51,303 bases of DNA from an uncultured Acetatifactor sp. (GCA_947631615.1 CANRLX010000010.1:1-51303); one strand, 5' to 3'. Positions 14,132 to 23,704 are shown, counted from the first letter of the stretch. Made by a program: numbers and translations. Notes: generated by a model not told the origin, from the sequence alone.

Positions 14132-15217
14132 TTATCCGTTTTTGACACCAACGCGTAAAATAATTTCCTGCGCGATCTTCTCCAGGGGGACCGTCTCATC
14201 CGCCAGGCCCGCGCCCACGATGCTCTTCGGCATACCATACACGGTGGAGCTCTCCTGATCCTGGGCGATCACATACACCTTCTTTTTGCTTTCCAGATTC
14301 CGGATGCCCTCCGTGCCGTCCGCTCCCATGCCGGTCATCACCACACAGACAATATTGTCGAAGCTGCTGTCCATGAGGGACTCATACATATAGTTGGCGC
14401 AAGGCTTTACGCCCTCTCGGTTGGGTTCGTCCGACAGACGGATGGTGTAGCGGCCGCCGGACGACATCTGCACGTTCATGTGCCTCCCGCCCTTGGCGAT
14501 ATACACCGTGCCGCACTCTAACTCCATCCCGTCGTCGGCCTCCTTCACCGTCACCTCGCTGATCCCGTTTAAGCGCTCCGCCAGGGATGCGGTAAATCCC
14601 TTGGGCATGTGCTGCACCAGAAGCACCGGCGCGTCCAGCTGGGCCGGCAGCTTGGGGATCACGGACTGCAGGGCCTTTGGGCCGCCCGTGGAGCTTGCGA
14701 TGGCCACCAGCTTCCTGCCCGGCACCTTCCCCGCGCTTTTCCGCATGATGTCCACCACCTTGCGGTCCGTCTGCGTCTGCTGCTCCTGCTTCTCCGGCGC
14801 CTCATAGGCGGGAATGGAACTGCTCACCACCACGCTCAAAAGCTCCAGCAGATGGTCCTTGAAGGTGTCCACGCGACAGTCCGCGGCATTGTCCGGCTTA
14901 TGTATGAAATCCAGCGCTCCCAGCTCCAGAGCATCGAGCGTCGTCTTGGCGCCCTCCCTCGTGTCCGTGCTCGCCACCAGGATTCGGACGGGAATCTTGT
15001 ACTTGCGCAGCTTCCGCATGAGCTCCAGCCCGTTCATACGGGGCATGTTCACATCCAGGACCACCGCGTCGTACGGATTCCTGCTGATCAGGTCAAACGC
15101 CTCCAGACCGTTGGTCGCCTTGTCGACAACCTGGAATCTTGTATCACTATTGATTATATCACACAGCACTCTTCTCATGAGTGCAGAATCATCTACTACT
15201 AAAATTTTTTTCGCCAT
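14132..15217 (-). CDS. cheB: Receptor methylesterase CheB
   Basis: A 361-residue protein with an N-terminal receiver domain and a C-terminal methylesterase/deamidase domain, used in adaptation. The receiver carries D9-D10 and the phosphoacceptor D55 (V-V-L-D55-V-N-M-P). The esterase triad is visible as S176 (A-S-S176-T-G-G-P), H203 (V-Q-H203-M-P) and D300 (T-G-M-G-A-D300-G). It lies between the PilZ gene (30 bp upstream) and cheA (48 bp downstream). The opposing methyltransferase CheR is not encoded anywhere in this window. Confidence 0.97.
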   Translation of the reverse strand: MAKKILVVDDSALMRRVLCDIINSDTRFQVVDKATNGLEAFDLISRNPYDAVVLDVNMPRMNGLELMRKLRKYKIPVRILVASTDTREGAKTTLDALELGALDFIHKPDNAADCRVDTFKDHLLELLSVVVSSSIPAYEAPEKQEQQTQTDRKVVDIMRKSAGKVPGRKLVAIASSTGGPKALQSVIPKLPAQLDAPVLLVQHMPKGFTASLAERLNGISEVTVKEADDGMELECGTVYIAKGGRHMNVQMSSGGRYTIRLSDEPNREGVKPCANYMYESLMDSSFDNIVCVVMTGMGADGTEGIRNLESKKKVYVIAQDQESSTVYGMPKSIVGAGLADETVPLEKIAQEIILRVGVKNG

Positions 15218-15247
15218 GATTACCCCTCACCATGCTGTTTTATTTGC

Positions 15248-15976
15248 CTATTCCTTTTTCCGGCTCCTGCGCTCTTCCTCAAAAATAAACTTGATGATCT
15301 CCTCTCTGGTCCGAACGTCCAAATTATAGTACTGTACGCGGTGCTCAAACGTGCCCGGCTTATTCTCCAGCTCCTTCACCGCCAGCACCTTGCCCACCAC
15401 CTCGTACTGCTTGCGCTTCCCGTCCTTCAAAAGCTGATAGCCGCAGTAGATCAGGCTGTCCGGCTCATACCGCTGGGAGGAGATGAAACGAAGCCCTCCC
15501 CCGCTGATATCCACGATGACGCTCCGCTTGATGGGCAGGTTGGGCTGAAGCTCCAGGGGCGCCCTCTCCTCAATGGCCTGGATCTCCTCCTCCTGCAGCG
15601 TCCTGGCGTTCATCTCCAGGACACAGCTGAAGCGGTAGTATTCCCGACGCTGGTATTTCCTCAGATTGCTGGTCAGCTCCACCACAAGAATATAGACGTT
15701 GTTGCTCTTGTAACGGTCTATGATCCTGGCAAAGCACTGGTACAGGGCCCCCTCCGTATAAAAGACCAGATCGTACTCCCCGTCCACCGGAAGCAGAATC
15801 AGCTTGGTCTGCTCCATCGGCATGGAGATCTCCAGGGAGTCCTCCGACAGTATGGTGATCACCCGGCTGTGGTAGATCTTCTGGGGCTCCTCCGTATGCA
15901 GGGTGTCCGGCTTCCGGTCCAGAGACTGCAGCTCGATCCGGTCCCCTTCACTGATAAATTTGGAAAGCATATCCAT
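15248..15976 (-). CDS. ycgR: PilZ-domain flagellar brake protein, YcgR/DgrA-like
   Basis: A 242-residue c-di-GMP receptor candidate that may slow the flagellar motor. The N-terminal YcgR-like beta domain (about 5-105) precedes a PilZ domain with the ligand motifs R110-R111-E-Y-Y-R115 and D156-I-S158-G-G-G161. Both motifs are complete, so c-di-GMP binding is likely. Two ATGs (codons 1 and 3) share the AAGGTGGG site, so the start is uncertain by two residues. It lies between flhG and cheB, a common clostridial position. Confidence 0.9.
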   Translation of the reverse strand: MDMLSKFISEGDRIELQSLDRKPDTLHTEEPQKIYHSRVITILSEDSLEISMPMEQTKLILLPVDGEYDLVFYTEGALYQCFARIIDRYKSNNVYILVVELTSNLRKYQRREYYRFSCVLEMNARTLQEEEIQAIEERAPLELQPNLPIKRSVIVDISGGGLRFISSQRYEPDSLIYCGYQLLKDGKRKQYEVVGKVLAVKELENKPGTFEHRVQYYNLDVRTREEIIKFIFEEERRSRKKE

Positions 15977-16014
15977 CCCACCTTCCCATGATTTTATTTC
16001 TATCTATCATCTTA

Positions 16015-16884
16015 TTATCTTCTTGCCACAATATGCGAAAAAAACGCCGCCATCCCTCTCTTGGGCTGCCTCTCCTCCTCCTCTTTGCCGAGGAGCCTGC
16101 GGGCGATCTGCTCGTATGCCAGGCTGGATTTTGCCAGCGGGTTCTGGATGGAGACCGGCGTCTGCTGCATCACCGCCCTCATGAGCTGCCCGTCCTGGGG
16201 CACGCTCCCCAGATAGGTCATGGGGATCTTCAGATACCGCTCCACCACAGCGTTGAGCTTCTGGTAGAGCACCTCCCCCTCCTGCACTCTGTCCACCCGA
16301 TTGGCGATCATCTTCACCTTGGTGTCCGTCTCCCGATAGCGCGGATGCCGGTACATCGCCTTCAGGAGGGAATACGCGTCCGTGATGGACGCGGGCTCCG
16401 GCGTAGTCACCAGAAGGATCTCGCCGCTCGCCACCAAAAACTCCAACACCGCGTCCGCAATGCCGGCTCCCGTGTCCACGATAATGATATCGGCGATGGC
16501 ATCCAGCTCCGTAAGATTCTGTATGATATAGTTTAAGTAGTCCCTGCTCAGATTGGACATTCCCGCAATGCCGGAGCCGCCGGAGATAAATCCCACCTCC
16601 ATGGGCCCCCAGGTGATGATATCCTTGATGCTCTTGCCCTGATAGATCAGATCATACAGGTTGTGCTTCGGCACGGCGCCAAACATGATCTCTATATTCG
16701 CAAGACCGAAATCCGCATCCAGAATGATCACCTTCCGGCCCAGCTTGCGAAACTGCACCGCCAGGTTGATGGCCGTATTGGATTTTCCAACCCCTCCCTT
16801 GCCGCTGGTGACCGTGATCACCCGTGCAAGAGGCTTGGACTGCTGACTTGCCTTGATAATTCGTAATTGTTCTGCCTGATCCAT
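16015..16884 (-). CDS. flhG: MinD-like ATPase FlhG (YlxH), flagellar number regulator
   Basis: A ParA/MinD-type ATPase that sets flagellar number and position and stimulates the GTPase FlhF. The 289-residue protein has the deviant Walker A S27-G-K-G-G-V-G-K-S35 and D-T-G-A-G for Walker B. The N-terminus M-D-Q-A-E-Q-L-R carries the D-Q-A-x-x-L-R motif known to activate FlhF. This supports the start at ATG 16884, 5 nt after GGAGG, rather than the ATG four codons upstream. The C-terminus should form the membrane-targeting helix. It follows flhF by 40 bp. Confidence 0.95.
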   Translation of the reverse strand: MDQAEQLRIIKASQQSKPLARVITVTSGKGGVGKSNTAINLAVQFRKLGRKVIILDADFGLANIEIMFGAVPKHNLYDLIYQGKSIKDIITWGPMEVGFISGGSGIAGMSNLSRDYLNYIIQNLTELDAIADIIIVDTGAGIADAVLEFLVASGEILLVTTPEPASITDAYSLLKAMYRHPRYRETDTKVKMIANRVDRVQEGEVLYQKLNAVVERYLKIPMTYLGSVPQDGQLMRAVMQQTPVSIQNPLAKSSLAYEQIARRLLGKEEEERQPKRGMAAFFSHIVARR

Positions 16885-16924
16885 ATACCCCTCCATTTTA
16901 CGGGTCCTTTCGTCCTGACACGCG

Positions 16925-18184
16925 CTACTTCTTACCGCCCAAAAGCTGCTTCACCGTCTTCTGCGGATTGAAGCGCTCGATGTCGTTGGGCACGTTCTGT
17001 CCGCAGGTGACATAGGCGATGGTGGTGTCCGTCTGCAGCTTCAGGTTCATGATACTGCCCCATGTGGTAGTCTCGTCCAGTTTGGTAAAGATCAGCTCGT
17101 AGTCCGCGATCTCCTTGTAGCTCTCCGCGATCCGCAGAAGATCCCTGTACTTGGTGGCGGCGGACAGCACGAGGAACACCTGGTACTCCACCTGCCCCTC
17201 CGCGACCTTGAGAAAGCCCTTCATCTTCTCCAGCTGCTCCCTGTTCTGGTGGGAGTGTCCCGCCGTATCCACAAAAATATAATCGTAATCCTTAAAGTTC
17301 TGCAGCGACTCCGCAAGCTCCTCCTCCGTGTACACCACCCGGAAGGGCACCTCCAGAATGTTGGCGTAGGTGCGCAGCTGCTCCGCCGCCGCAATGCGGT
17401 ACGTGTCCGTGGTGAGGAGGGCGACCTTCTTTTTCTCCTCCATGGTAAAGCTGCTCGCCACCTTGGCGATGGTGGTGGTCTTGCCCACGCCGGTGGGCCC
17501 TAAGAAAAATACCATCTTGGGTCCCTTGGCCGCGGGGGTGATCCCCTCGGACTTGCCGAATTTCAAAACCATCTTCTGATAGATATTTGCCAGAATGTAA
17601 TCGAAGGGAATATTGGGCTTCTTGTTCCGGTCCGCATCCTCCATGATCTGGTTGGCGTACTTTTCGTCCACCTCATTCTCCAGCATGGTGTTGTAGAGAA
17701 GCTTCAGGAATTTGTCCAGCTCCGGATTCTCCGGCGGCTCCTGGACCTCCGGAGCTTTTTCCGCCTTTTCCGGCTCGCCCTTTTGCGCCGCAGCGCTCTC
17801 CGCGGTCTCCTCCTCCTTTTTCAGCTGGGTCTCCAGAAGGCTCTGCAGACTGTCCAGCTTGCGCTCAATATTCTTGGAATTAAGGCTGATGCCCGCCCTC
17901 TCCAGATCCCTCACCGTTGGGGCCTTCTCCGGCTGGGGCTCCTGCTTCATGGAAAACGATACCGTCTGCGCGGCAGGCGCTACCTCTCTCTTCGCCGGCT
18001 TCAGAGCCTCCTTGTCGTCCTCCTTGGCAACGGTGACCTCGAACTGCCTGCTCTTAAAGGCCGCAAACATCCCCTTGGGCTTCACTTCCTTCACATTCAT
18101 GACGACGACGCCCTCGCCCAGCTCCTTCTTGGCCGCCGCAACGGCCTCCTCCTCTGTTTTTCCAAGGTATTTTTTGATAATCAT
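16925..18184 (-). CDS. flhF: SRP-type GTPase FlhF
   Basis: The third SRP GTPase (with Ffh and FtsY), which directs placement of the flagellum. The 419 residues comprise a basic N-terminal domain starting M-I-I-K-K-Y-L-G-K, a Glu/Pro-rich linker (about 60-155), and the NG domain with P-loop G229-P-T-G-V-G-K-T236, D-T-Y-R and D-T-A-G-H-S (usually D-T-A-G-R-S) and a late T-K-L-D-E motif. The His in D-T-A-G-H also occurs in other FlhFs. Its ATG follows the flhA TAA with no gap, so translation is probably coupled. Confidence 0.96.
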   Translation of the reverse strand: MIIKKYLGKTEEEAVAAAKKELGEGVVVMNVKEVKPKGMFAAFKSRQFEVTVAKEDDKEALKPAKREVAPAAQTVSFSMKQEPQPEKAPTVRDLERAGISLNSKNIERKLDSLQSLLETQLKKEEETAESAAAQKGEPEKAEKAPEVQEPPENPELDKFLKLLYNTMLENEVDEKYANQIMEDADRNKKPNIPFDYILANIYQKMVLKFGKSEGITPAAKGPKMVFFLGPTGVGKTTTIAKVASSFTMEEKKKVALLTTDTYRIAAAEQLRTYANILEVPFRVVYTEEELAESLQNFKDYDYIFVDTAGHSHQNREQLEKMKGFLKVAEGQVEYQVFLVLSAATKYRDLLRIAESYKEIADYELIFTKLDETTTWGSIMNLKLQTDTTIAYVTCGQNVPNDIERFNPQKTVKQLLGGKK

Positions 18185-20224
18185 TTATGCTGTCACCATC
18201 CCAACTGACTGTAATTCAACGTTTGATTCCACTTCGTTGTAGGACACCACCACCAGATCCCTGAAATAATCCTCCGTCAGGCGTTTAAAATACATGCGCA
18301 CAATGGGGGACGTGATCACGATCGGATTCTTGCCCAGATTTTCCAGCTTCTTGATCTCGTTGCCCACGGAGTCGATGATCGACTTGGCGCGGGCGGGATC
18401 GATGTTCAGAAACGCTCCCGTCTCCGTCTGCTTCACGCTGCCCATGATCTCCTGCTCCACCTTGGGATCCAGCGTCACCACGCTGGTGGTCTCATTGGGC
18501 GGGAAGTACTTGGTGGAGATGGCGCGCTTCAGGCTCTGACGCACGTATTCTGTCAGAATATCGGTGTCCCTTGTGGAGGGCGCGTAGTCCGCAAGCGTCT
18601 CCATGATCGTGAGCAGATCCCGTATGGAGATGCCCTCCCGCAGAAGGTTCTGCAGCACCTTCTGGATCTCGCCCAGGCCCAGAAGCTTCGGAACCAGCTC
18701 CTCCACCAGGGAAGGATTGTTCTCCTTCAGGTTGTTTGTGAGGCTCTGTACATCCTGGCGGGTGAGAAGCTCCGCAATGTGCTGTCTTATGATCTCGGTC
18801 AGGTGCGTGGCAATGATGGACGGCGGATCCACCACGGTATAGCCCAGGCTCTCCGCGCGCTCTCTCTGCCCCTCCGTGATCCAGATGGCCGGCAGATGGA
18901 AGGAGGGCTCGAAGGTGGGAATACCGGTGATCTCCTCCTCCACATACCCGGGATTCATGGCCATATAGTGGTCGAACAGGATTTCGCCCTCGCTCACCTG
19001 AATCCCCTTGATCTTGATAATGTACTGGTTCGGATTCAACTGTATATTGTCCCGCAGACGGATGATCGGCACCACCGTGCCCAGCTCCAGCGCGATCTGT
19101 CTTCGTATCATGACCACGCGGTCCAAAAGGTCGCCGCCCTGGTTGACGTCCGCCAGAGGAATGATGCCGTAGCCAAACTCTAACTCGATGGGATCCACCT
19201 GCAGCAGGCTGTTTACGTTCTCCGGCTGGCGGATCTCCTCCGCTTCCGCCTCCTCCGTGTCCACCTCCTGCTCGATCTTCGCCGTCTCGATGGTGCTGGC
19301 GATGTTGCGCCCCGCAACGATAAAGACGACGCCGAAGGCCACAAAGAGGATCGTGTTTAAGTCGGTCACCAGACCCAGGACCGTGAGCATCCCGCCCACC
19401 AGGTACAAAACCTTGGGGATGCTGAAGAGCTGTCCCATCAAGACGCCGCCGAAGTCCGCGTCCTTGCTGCCCTTGGTCACCAGAATACCGGTGGACAGGG
19501 AGATCAACAGGGAGGGGATCTGGCTGACCAGACCGTCGCCGATGGTCAGGATGCCGAAATGGTTCAGGGCGGTTGTGGCATCCATGCCCATGGTGGTCAC
19601 TCCCATGATAATGCCGCCCACAATGTTGATCACCGTGATGATCAAACCTGCCACCGCGTCTCCCTTCACGTATTTCACGGCACCGTCCATGGATCCGAAG
19701 AAGCTGGACTCCTCCTGGATCTTGTCACGGCGCCTCTTTGCCTCCGCGTCGTTGATGGCTCCGGTGTTCAGATCGGCGTCGATGGCCATCTGCTTACCGG
19801 GCATAGCGTCCAGGGTGAATCTGGCGGTAACCTCGGACACACGCTCGGAGCCCTTGTTGATCACCATAAACTGGATCAGCACCAGTATGATAAAGATAAT
19901 GGCGCCGATGACCAGATTGCCGCCGCCCACGAACTGTCCGAAGGTCTGCACCACGTTTCCCGGGTCGCCGTAGAGCAGAATCAGCCTTGTGGAAGACACG
20001 TTCAGGGCGATTCGGAAGATCGTGGTGAACAACAGCATGGTGGGGAAGAACGACATATCCAGAACTTCCTTGCTGAACATCGCCCCGAACAGGATCGTCA
20101 GGGCAATGGAGATATTAAACGCCAGCAGAATATCCAAAAGCCACGAAGGGATCGGTACGATGAACATTACAATAGCCGCCATAATATAAAGCGCCACGCC
20201 CAGGTCGGCTTTTTTTAGCTTCAT
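18185..20224 (-). CDS. flhA: Flagellar export gate protein FlhA
   Basis: The largest type III export gate component, forming a nonameric ring that docks chaperone-substrate complexes. The 679 residues have an N-terminal membrane half of about eight helices with the FHIPEP region (D-A-M-P-G-K-Q-M-A-I-D-A-D-L, then E-E-S-S-F-F-G-S-M-D-G-A-x-K-Y-V-K-G-D), and a soluble half from about 330 with R-D-N-I-Q-L and the S-x-x-E-I late segment. Length is normal. It ends with TAA immediately before flhF and is preceded by flhB with a 36-bp gap. Confidence 0.97.
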   Translation of the reverse strand: MKLKKADLGVALYIMAAIVMFIVPIPSWLLDILLAFNISIALTILFGAMFSKEVLDMSFFPTMLLFTTIFRIALNVSSTRLILLYGDPGNVVQTFGQFVGGGNLVIGAIIFIILVLIQFMVINKGSERVSEVTARFTLDAMPGKQMAIDADLNTGAINDAEAKRRRDKIQEESSFFGSMDGAVKYVKGDAVAGLIITVINIVGGIIMGVTTMGMDATTALNHFGILTIGDGLVSQIPSLLISLSTGILVTKGSKDADFGGVLMGQLFSIPKVLYLVGGMLTVLGLVTDLNTILFVAFGVVFIVAGRNIASTIETAKIEQEVDTEEAEAEEIRQPENVNSLLQVDPIELEFGYGIIPLADVNQGGDLLDRVVMIRRQIALELGTVVPIIRLRDNIQLNPNQYIIKIKGIQVSEGEILFDHYMAMNPGYVEEEITGIPTFEPSFHLPAIWITEGQRERAESLGYTVVDPPSIIATHLTEIIRQHIAELLTRQDVQSLTNNLKENNPSLVEELVPKLLGLGEIQKVLQNLLREGISIRDLLTIMETLADYAPSTRDTDILTEYVRQSLKRAISTKYFPPNETTSVVTLDPKVEQEIMGSVKQTETGAFLNIDPARAKSIIDSVGNEIKKLENLGKNPIVITSPIVRMYFKRLTEDYFRDLVVVSYNEVESNVELQSVGMVTA

Positions 20225-20260
20225 TCGTACTCACTCTCCTTTCTTAGTATTTCCGGTGTA

Positions 20261-21370
20261 CTATACTTTTCCCTGCAGGTGGTACACGAACGCGAGCACC
20301 TCCGCCACCGCCTGATAGAGCTCCGGCGGGATGGCCTGTCCCACGTCCACATTGGCGTAGAGCATCCGCGCCAGCGGCTTGTTCTCCACGATCTCAATAT
20401 GGTTTTCCTTGGCCACCTCTTTGATGCGGGCCGCCATATAGTCCTCGCCCTTGGCGATGACCAGGGGCGCATCCGCCACCTGCGGGTCATACTTGATCGC
20501 CACCGCAAAGTGGGTGGGGTTGGTGATGACCACATCCGCCTGGGGAAGGGCCTGCATCATGCGCCTCCTGGACGCCTCCTGCATCTTCTGGCGGATCTTG
20601 CTCTTGATGTGGGGGTCTCCCTCCTGCTGCTTGTACTCGTCCTTGACCTCCTGCTTGGTCATTCGCATGTCGCGCTTGAACTTGATCCGCTGGTAGGCCA
20701 GATCCGCAAAGGAGATCACCATATAAAACAGCGAGATCCGGATCCCCAGATCCGTGACCGTCCGCAGGATCACCTGCAGCGACTGCATCAGGGACATCCC
20801 GTAAAATTCAAACAGAATCGGCCACTTGTCCCGCAGATAATTATAACAGATATATGCGATCAGTCCAATCTTGGCGATGGATTTTATCAGCTCCATCACC
20901 GAGTTGACCGAAAAAATCTTCTTAAATCCGGAGATCGGGTTTAACTTGCTCATCTTGGGCGTCAGCGGCTTCCCCGTGGGCTTCCAGCCCACCTGGACCA
21001 CATCGCTCAAAAAGGAGATCGCAAGCCCGATCAAAAGCACCGGCAGCATGATGATCACCACGTCCACCATCATCTGACGGAAGATCGCTATCATGTTCTG
21101 CTCGGGCATCTCCCCGTGCCAGAAGGTGACCGCCTCCGGTATGCGGCCGTAGATGGACTGGAACACGCCCATAAACTGCGTGCCCATATTGCCGGCCCAG
21201 AGGCGCAGCACCAGAAACACCGCCAGCAGACAGAAGCCGTTGGCGATCTCCCTGCTCTTGGCAACCTGGCCCTCCTTGCGGGCGTCGCTCAGCTTTTTGG
21301 AGGTGGCCTCCTCGGTCTTCTCGCCGCCCTGTCCATCGGCAAAAAATTGAAGGTTATACGCTAAAATCAC
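20261..21370 (-). CDS. flhB: Flagellar export gate protein FlhB
   Basis: The substrate-specificity switch of the export gate. The start is GTG 21370, 6 nt after AGGAGG, overlapping the fliR stop by 4 bp (GTGA). The product is 369 residues with four membrane helices and the cytoplasmic domain. The autocleavage site N284-P-T-H287 is intact in V-I-T-N-P-T-H-F-A-V-A, so the hook-to-filament switch should work together with FliK. The N-terminus Y-N-L-Q-F-F and E-K-T-E-E-A-T-x-K-K-L-x-D-A-R-K-E-G-Q-V are family signatures. An open frame extends further upstream inside fliR but has no start signal there. Confidence 0.97.
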   Translation of the reverse strand: MILAYNLQFFADGQGGEKTEEATSKKLSDARKEGQVAKSREIANGFCLLAVFLVLRLWAGNMGTQFMGVFQSIYGRIPEAVTFWHGEMPEQNMIAIFRQMMVDVVIIMLPVLLIGLAISFLSDVVQVGWKPTGKPLTPKMSKLNPISGFKKIFSVNSVMELIKSIAKIGLIAYICYNYLRDKWPILFEFYGMSLMQSLQVILRTVTDLGIRISLFYMVISFADLAYQRIKFKRDMRMTKQEVKDEYKQQEGDPHIKSKIRQKMQEASRRRMMQALPQADVVITNPTHFAVAIKYDPQVADAPLVIAKGEDYMAARIKEVAKENHIEIVENKPLARMLYANVDVGQAIPPELYQAVAEVLAFVYHLQGKV

Positions 21371-22149
21371 ATGAGACCTCCTATAAAGGACACCATCATT
21401 TCCTGCATTTCGCGGTAGATAAACTCGGCGGCGTTGGGCAGAAGCCCCACCGTCAGAAAGATCACAGAAAGTCCCACCGTGATCTTTAACTGGATCCCGA
21501 TCGCAAACATATTCATCTGCGGAGATACCTTTACCATGACTCCCAGCACCGCGTTCAAGAGCAGGATGCAGCAAAACACCGGCAAAATGATCCGGAATCC
21601 AATCACAATATAGTCCACCATAAAGGATGTCATCGAAGCCACGAGGGAATCCGTGTGGAACACCGCCCCGTTCACCGGTATCAGCGTAAAGGTGTCGGCC
21701 AGCGCCCCGATCAGATAACGGTACATCCCGCTGGCGATCAGCATCAGCATAAAGGCATACTGATACAACACGCCTGTGATACTGCTGTTCTCCCGAGAGG
21801 TGGGATCCAAAAGGGTCACCATGGAGAGCCCGATCTCCATATCCACCACAGAGCCCGCAAAATTGATGATGGCCGTGCAGATATTGGCCCCAAAGCCGAT
21901 CAGCAGACCGGCGATCGCCTCCTTCGCCACGATCACGGCATACTCCATGACCGTGTCGTAGACCACCGCGTCCGCCGGCGTCAGAACCTGATACAAAAGG
22001 ATCGACACAAAGACGCTCAATGCCACCTTCACGCGGGCAGGCGCATTGTTAAGCCCCAAAAAGGGAGCGATATACACAAAGCAGGTGACTCTGGTAAAGA
22101 TCAGCAGAAAATATTCTAAATCATAGATCGAAAAAGAATAGTCAATCAT
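21367..22149 (-). CDS. fliR: Flagellar export gate protein FliR
   Basis: A 260-residue polytopic membrane protein of the export gate core (FliP5-FliQ4-FliR1). About six hydrophobic segments are visible. The N-terminal F-L-L-I-F-T-R-V-T, the P-x-x-G-L-x-N-x-P-A-R-V-K-V-A-L-S segment and the later P-V-F-C-C-I-L-L are typical. Its last four bases overlap the flhB GTG start, which uses a ribosome site within the fliR 3' end. It follows fliQ by 12 bp. Confidence 0.96.
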   Translation of the reverse strand: MIDYSFSIYDLEYFLLIFTRVTCFVYIAPFLGLNNAPARVKVALSVFVSILLYQVLTPADAVVYDTVMEYAVIVAKEAIAGLLIGFGANICTAIINFAGSVVDMEIGLSMVTLLDPTSRENSSITGVLYQYAFMLMLIASGMYRYLIGALADTFTLIPVNGAVFHTDSLVASMTSFMVDYIVIGFRIILPVFCCILLLNAVLGVMVKVSPQMNMFAIGIQLKITVGLSVIFLTVGLLPNAAEFIYREMQEMMVSFIGGLM

Positions 22150-22161
22150 GCGTCTCTCCCA

Positions 22162-22434
22162 CTATCGGTGAACGTACAGGCTGAAGCTGGACCAGAGGCT
22201 TGTGGCAAACTCCACCATGCTGGTCATCATCCAGTTGCCGAGAAGCATCAGCGACAGAAAGATCCCAATGACCTTTGGCACAAAGGTCAGCGTCTGCTCC
22301 TGGATGGAGGTCACGGTCTGGAAGATACTGACCAAAAGACCGATCGCCATCGACACCAAAAGCACCGGAAGGGCCACCTGGATCACCAGAAACAAAGCGC
22401 TCTTTGTCATATCCATTACCGCTTCGATCGTCAT
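22162..22434 (-). CDS. fliQ: Flagellar export gate protein FliQ
   Basis: A 90-residue protein with two membrane helices (about 14-37 and 52-74), joined by the conserved loop S-I-F-Q-T-V-T-S-I-Q-E-Q-T-L-T-F-V-P-K. It assembles with FliP and FliR into the export pore. Length and sequence are standard. It lies between fliP (14 bp) and fliR (12 bp). Confidence 0.97.
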   Translation of the reverse strand: MTIEAVMDMTKSALFLVIQVALPVLLVSMAIGLLVSIFQTVTSIQEQTLTFVPKVIGIFLSLMLLGNWMMTSMVEFATSLWSSFSLYVHR

Positions 22435-22448
22435 TTCTTACCCTCCCG

Positions 22449-23324
22449 TCAATAAAAGGTCTGCACGAGCTCCCCTATGATCAGGGACCAGCCGTCCGCA
22501 AGGACAAACAACAAAATCTTGAACGGCATGGAGATCGTGGTGGGCGGCAGCATCATCATACCCATGCTCATCAGGGTGGACGCCACCACCATATCTATCA
22601 CAATAAAAGGAATATAAATCATAAATCCGATCCAGAAAGCGATTCGCAGCTCACTGATCATAAAGCTGGGGATCAGCACGGAGTTGGGAATATCGTCGAT
22701 CGTCACGCCGTCCCACTCCAGGCCGGCGATCCCCATAAAAAGATCCACATCCTTCACCTGTGTCTGGCGTCCCATAAACTCCCTCAAAGGAGCCATCCCC
22801 AGCTCAAGGGCCTCCTCCTGGTCGATCTCCCCCTCCTCAAAGGGCACGATCGCCTCCTCGTTGATCTGATGGATCACGGGCTCCATAATGAAGAAGGTGA
22901 GGATCAGCGCCAGTCCGATCAGGATCTGGTTGGGCGGGGCCGTCTGCGTGTTCAGCGCGGCACGGGTAAAGTGCAGCACGATCAAGATGCGGGTGAAGGA
23001 CGTCATCATAATGAGGATCGTGGGCGCCAGCATGATGAGCGTAAGCGTGATCAGAATCCGCAGCGCGCCGTTGATCTGTCCGTTCCCGTCATTGACCGAT
23101 ATGGTCACTATGTTTTCCGTGGTCAGGTGGTTCAACTCCTCCGGCGTGTCCGCCGTTCCCGGCGGCTCCGTCACCGTTGAGAGCTCCGTGTCGCCGGTGT
23201 GCTCCAGGTCCGTCGTCCCAATGGCAGATACTTCCACCGTTCCATGAAACCACAATATGCCCACCGTAATCAGCAGGCATATAAATGTCAGTATTCTTTT
23301 TCCGGTAAGCTTACTTCTGTTCAT
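22449..23324 (-). CDS. fliP: Flagellar export gate protein FliP
   Basis: The main pore-forming export gate subunit, 291 residues. It starts with a cleavable signal peptide (about 1-33, K-R at 9-10 and a hydrophobic core at 11-25), then an unusually long Thr/Glu-rich periplasmic segment (about 36-70), then four membrane helices. Signatures include M-M-T-S-F-T-R-I-L-I-V-L-x-F-x-R, P-P-N-Q-I-L-I-G-L-A-L-I-L-T-F-F and P-S-F-M-I-S-E-L. The ATG follows the fliO stop region by 5 bp. Confidence 0.96.
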   Translation of the reverse strand: MNRSKLTGKRILTFICLLITVGILWFHGTVEVSAIGTTDLEHTGDTELSTVTEPPGTADTPEELNHLTTENIVTISVNDGNGQINGALRILITLTLIMLAPTILIMMTSFTRILIVLHFTRAALNTQTAPPNQILIGLALILTFFIMEPVIHQINEEAIVPFEEGEIDQEEALELGMAPLREFMGRQTQVKDVDLFMGIAGLEWDGVTIDDIPNSVLIPSFMISELRIAFWIGFMIYIPFIVIDMVVASTLMSMGMMMLPPTTISMPFKILLFVLADGWSLIIGELVQTFY

Positions 23325-23329
23325 GTATC

Positions 23330-23704
23330 TCAGTCCTTTGGTTCCTTGCCGTCACCGGAATCCCTCTTTGTCATCTTGTCCAGCAGATCCCGAAATTTCA
23401 GGCCCTCAGTGCCCAAATTTGCCTCTTTTATCTGTTCCTTCGGCACCTCTCCGAGCAAGGTCACCGTGTCCTTACAGACGGCGATCGCCTTATAACTCTC
23501 TCCGATCCGCACGATCTGTATCCACTTGTTGTTCCCCAGCCTGGCGGTCTCCACAACCTCCACATTGCCGTTTACAGCCTGTTTCTTCTGATAGTCGGCG
23601 ATCCACTTTGTGGTGAAGGCCGTGACCGCAAGCACCAAAACAAAAACTACCAACACCGTGATAAACTGCAGGTAGCCGTCACCGGATGTCAGCAAAATGA
23701 GCAT
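23330..23704 (-). CDS. fliO: FliO family flagellar biosynthesis protein
   Basis: A 124-residue single-pass membrane protein that helps assemble the FliP-FliR complex (called FliZ in Bacillus). A short N-terminal stretch is followed by a membrane helix (about 13-34) and a small cytoplasmic beta domain, with the recognisable V-E-V-V-E-T-A-R-L-G-N-N-K-W-I and V-R-I-G-E-S-Y-x-A-I segments. Its ATG overlaps the cheY TAA by one base (TAATG). Confidence 0.88.
   Translation of the reverse strand: MLILLTSGDGYLQFITVLVVFVLVLAVTAFTTKWIADYQKKQAVNGNVEVVETARLGNNKWIQIVRIGESYKAIAVCKDTVTLLGEVPKEQIKEANLGTEGLKFRDLLDKMTKRDSGDGKEPKD

Noticed and set aside
16487..16494. SigD-like -10 (GCCGATAT on the minus strand) inside flhG
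   Set aside because: The matching -35 (TAAA) is absent at 15 bp, only TACG is found, and the site is intragenic.
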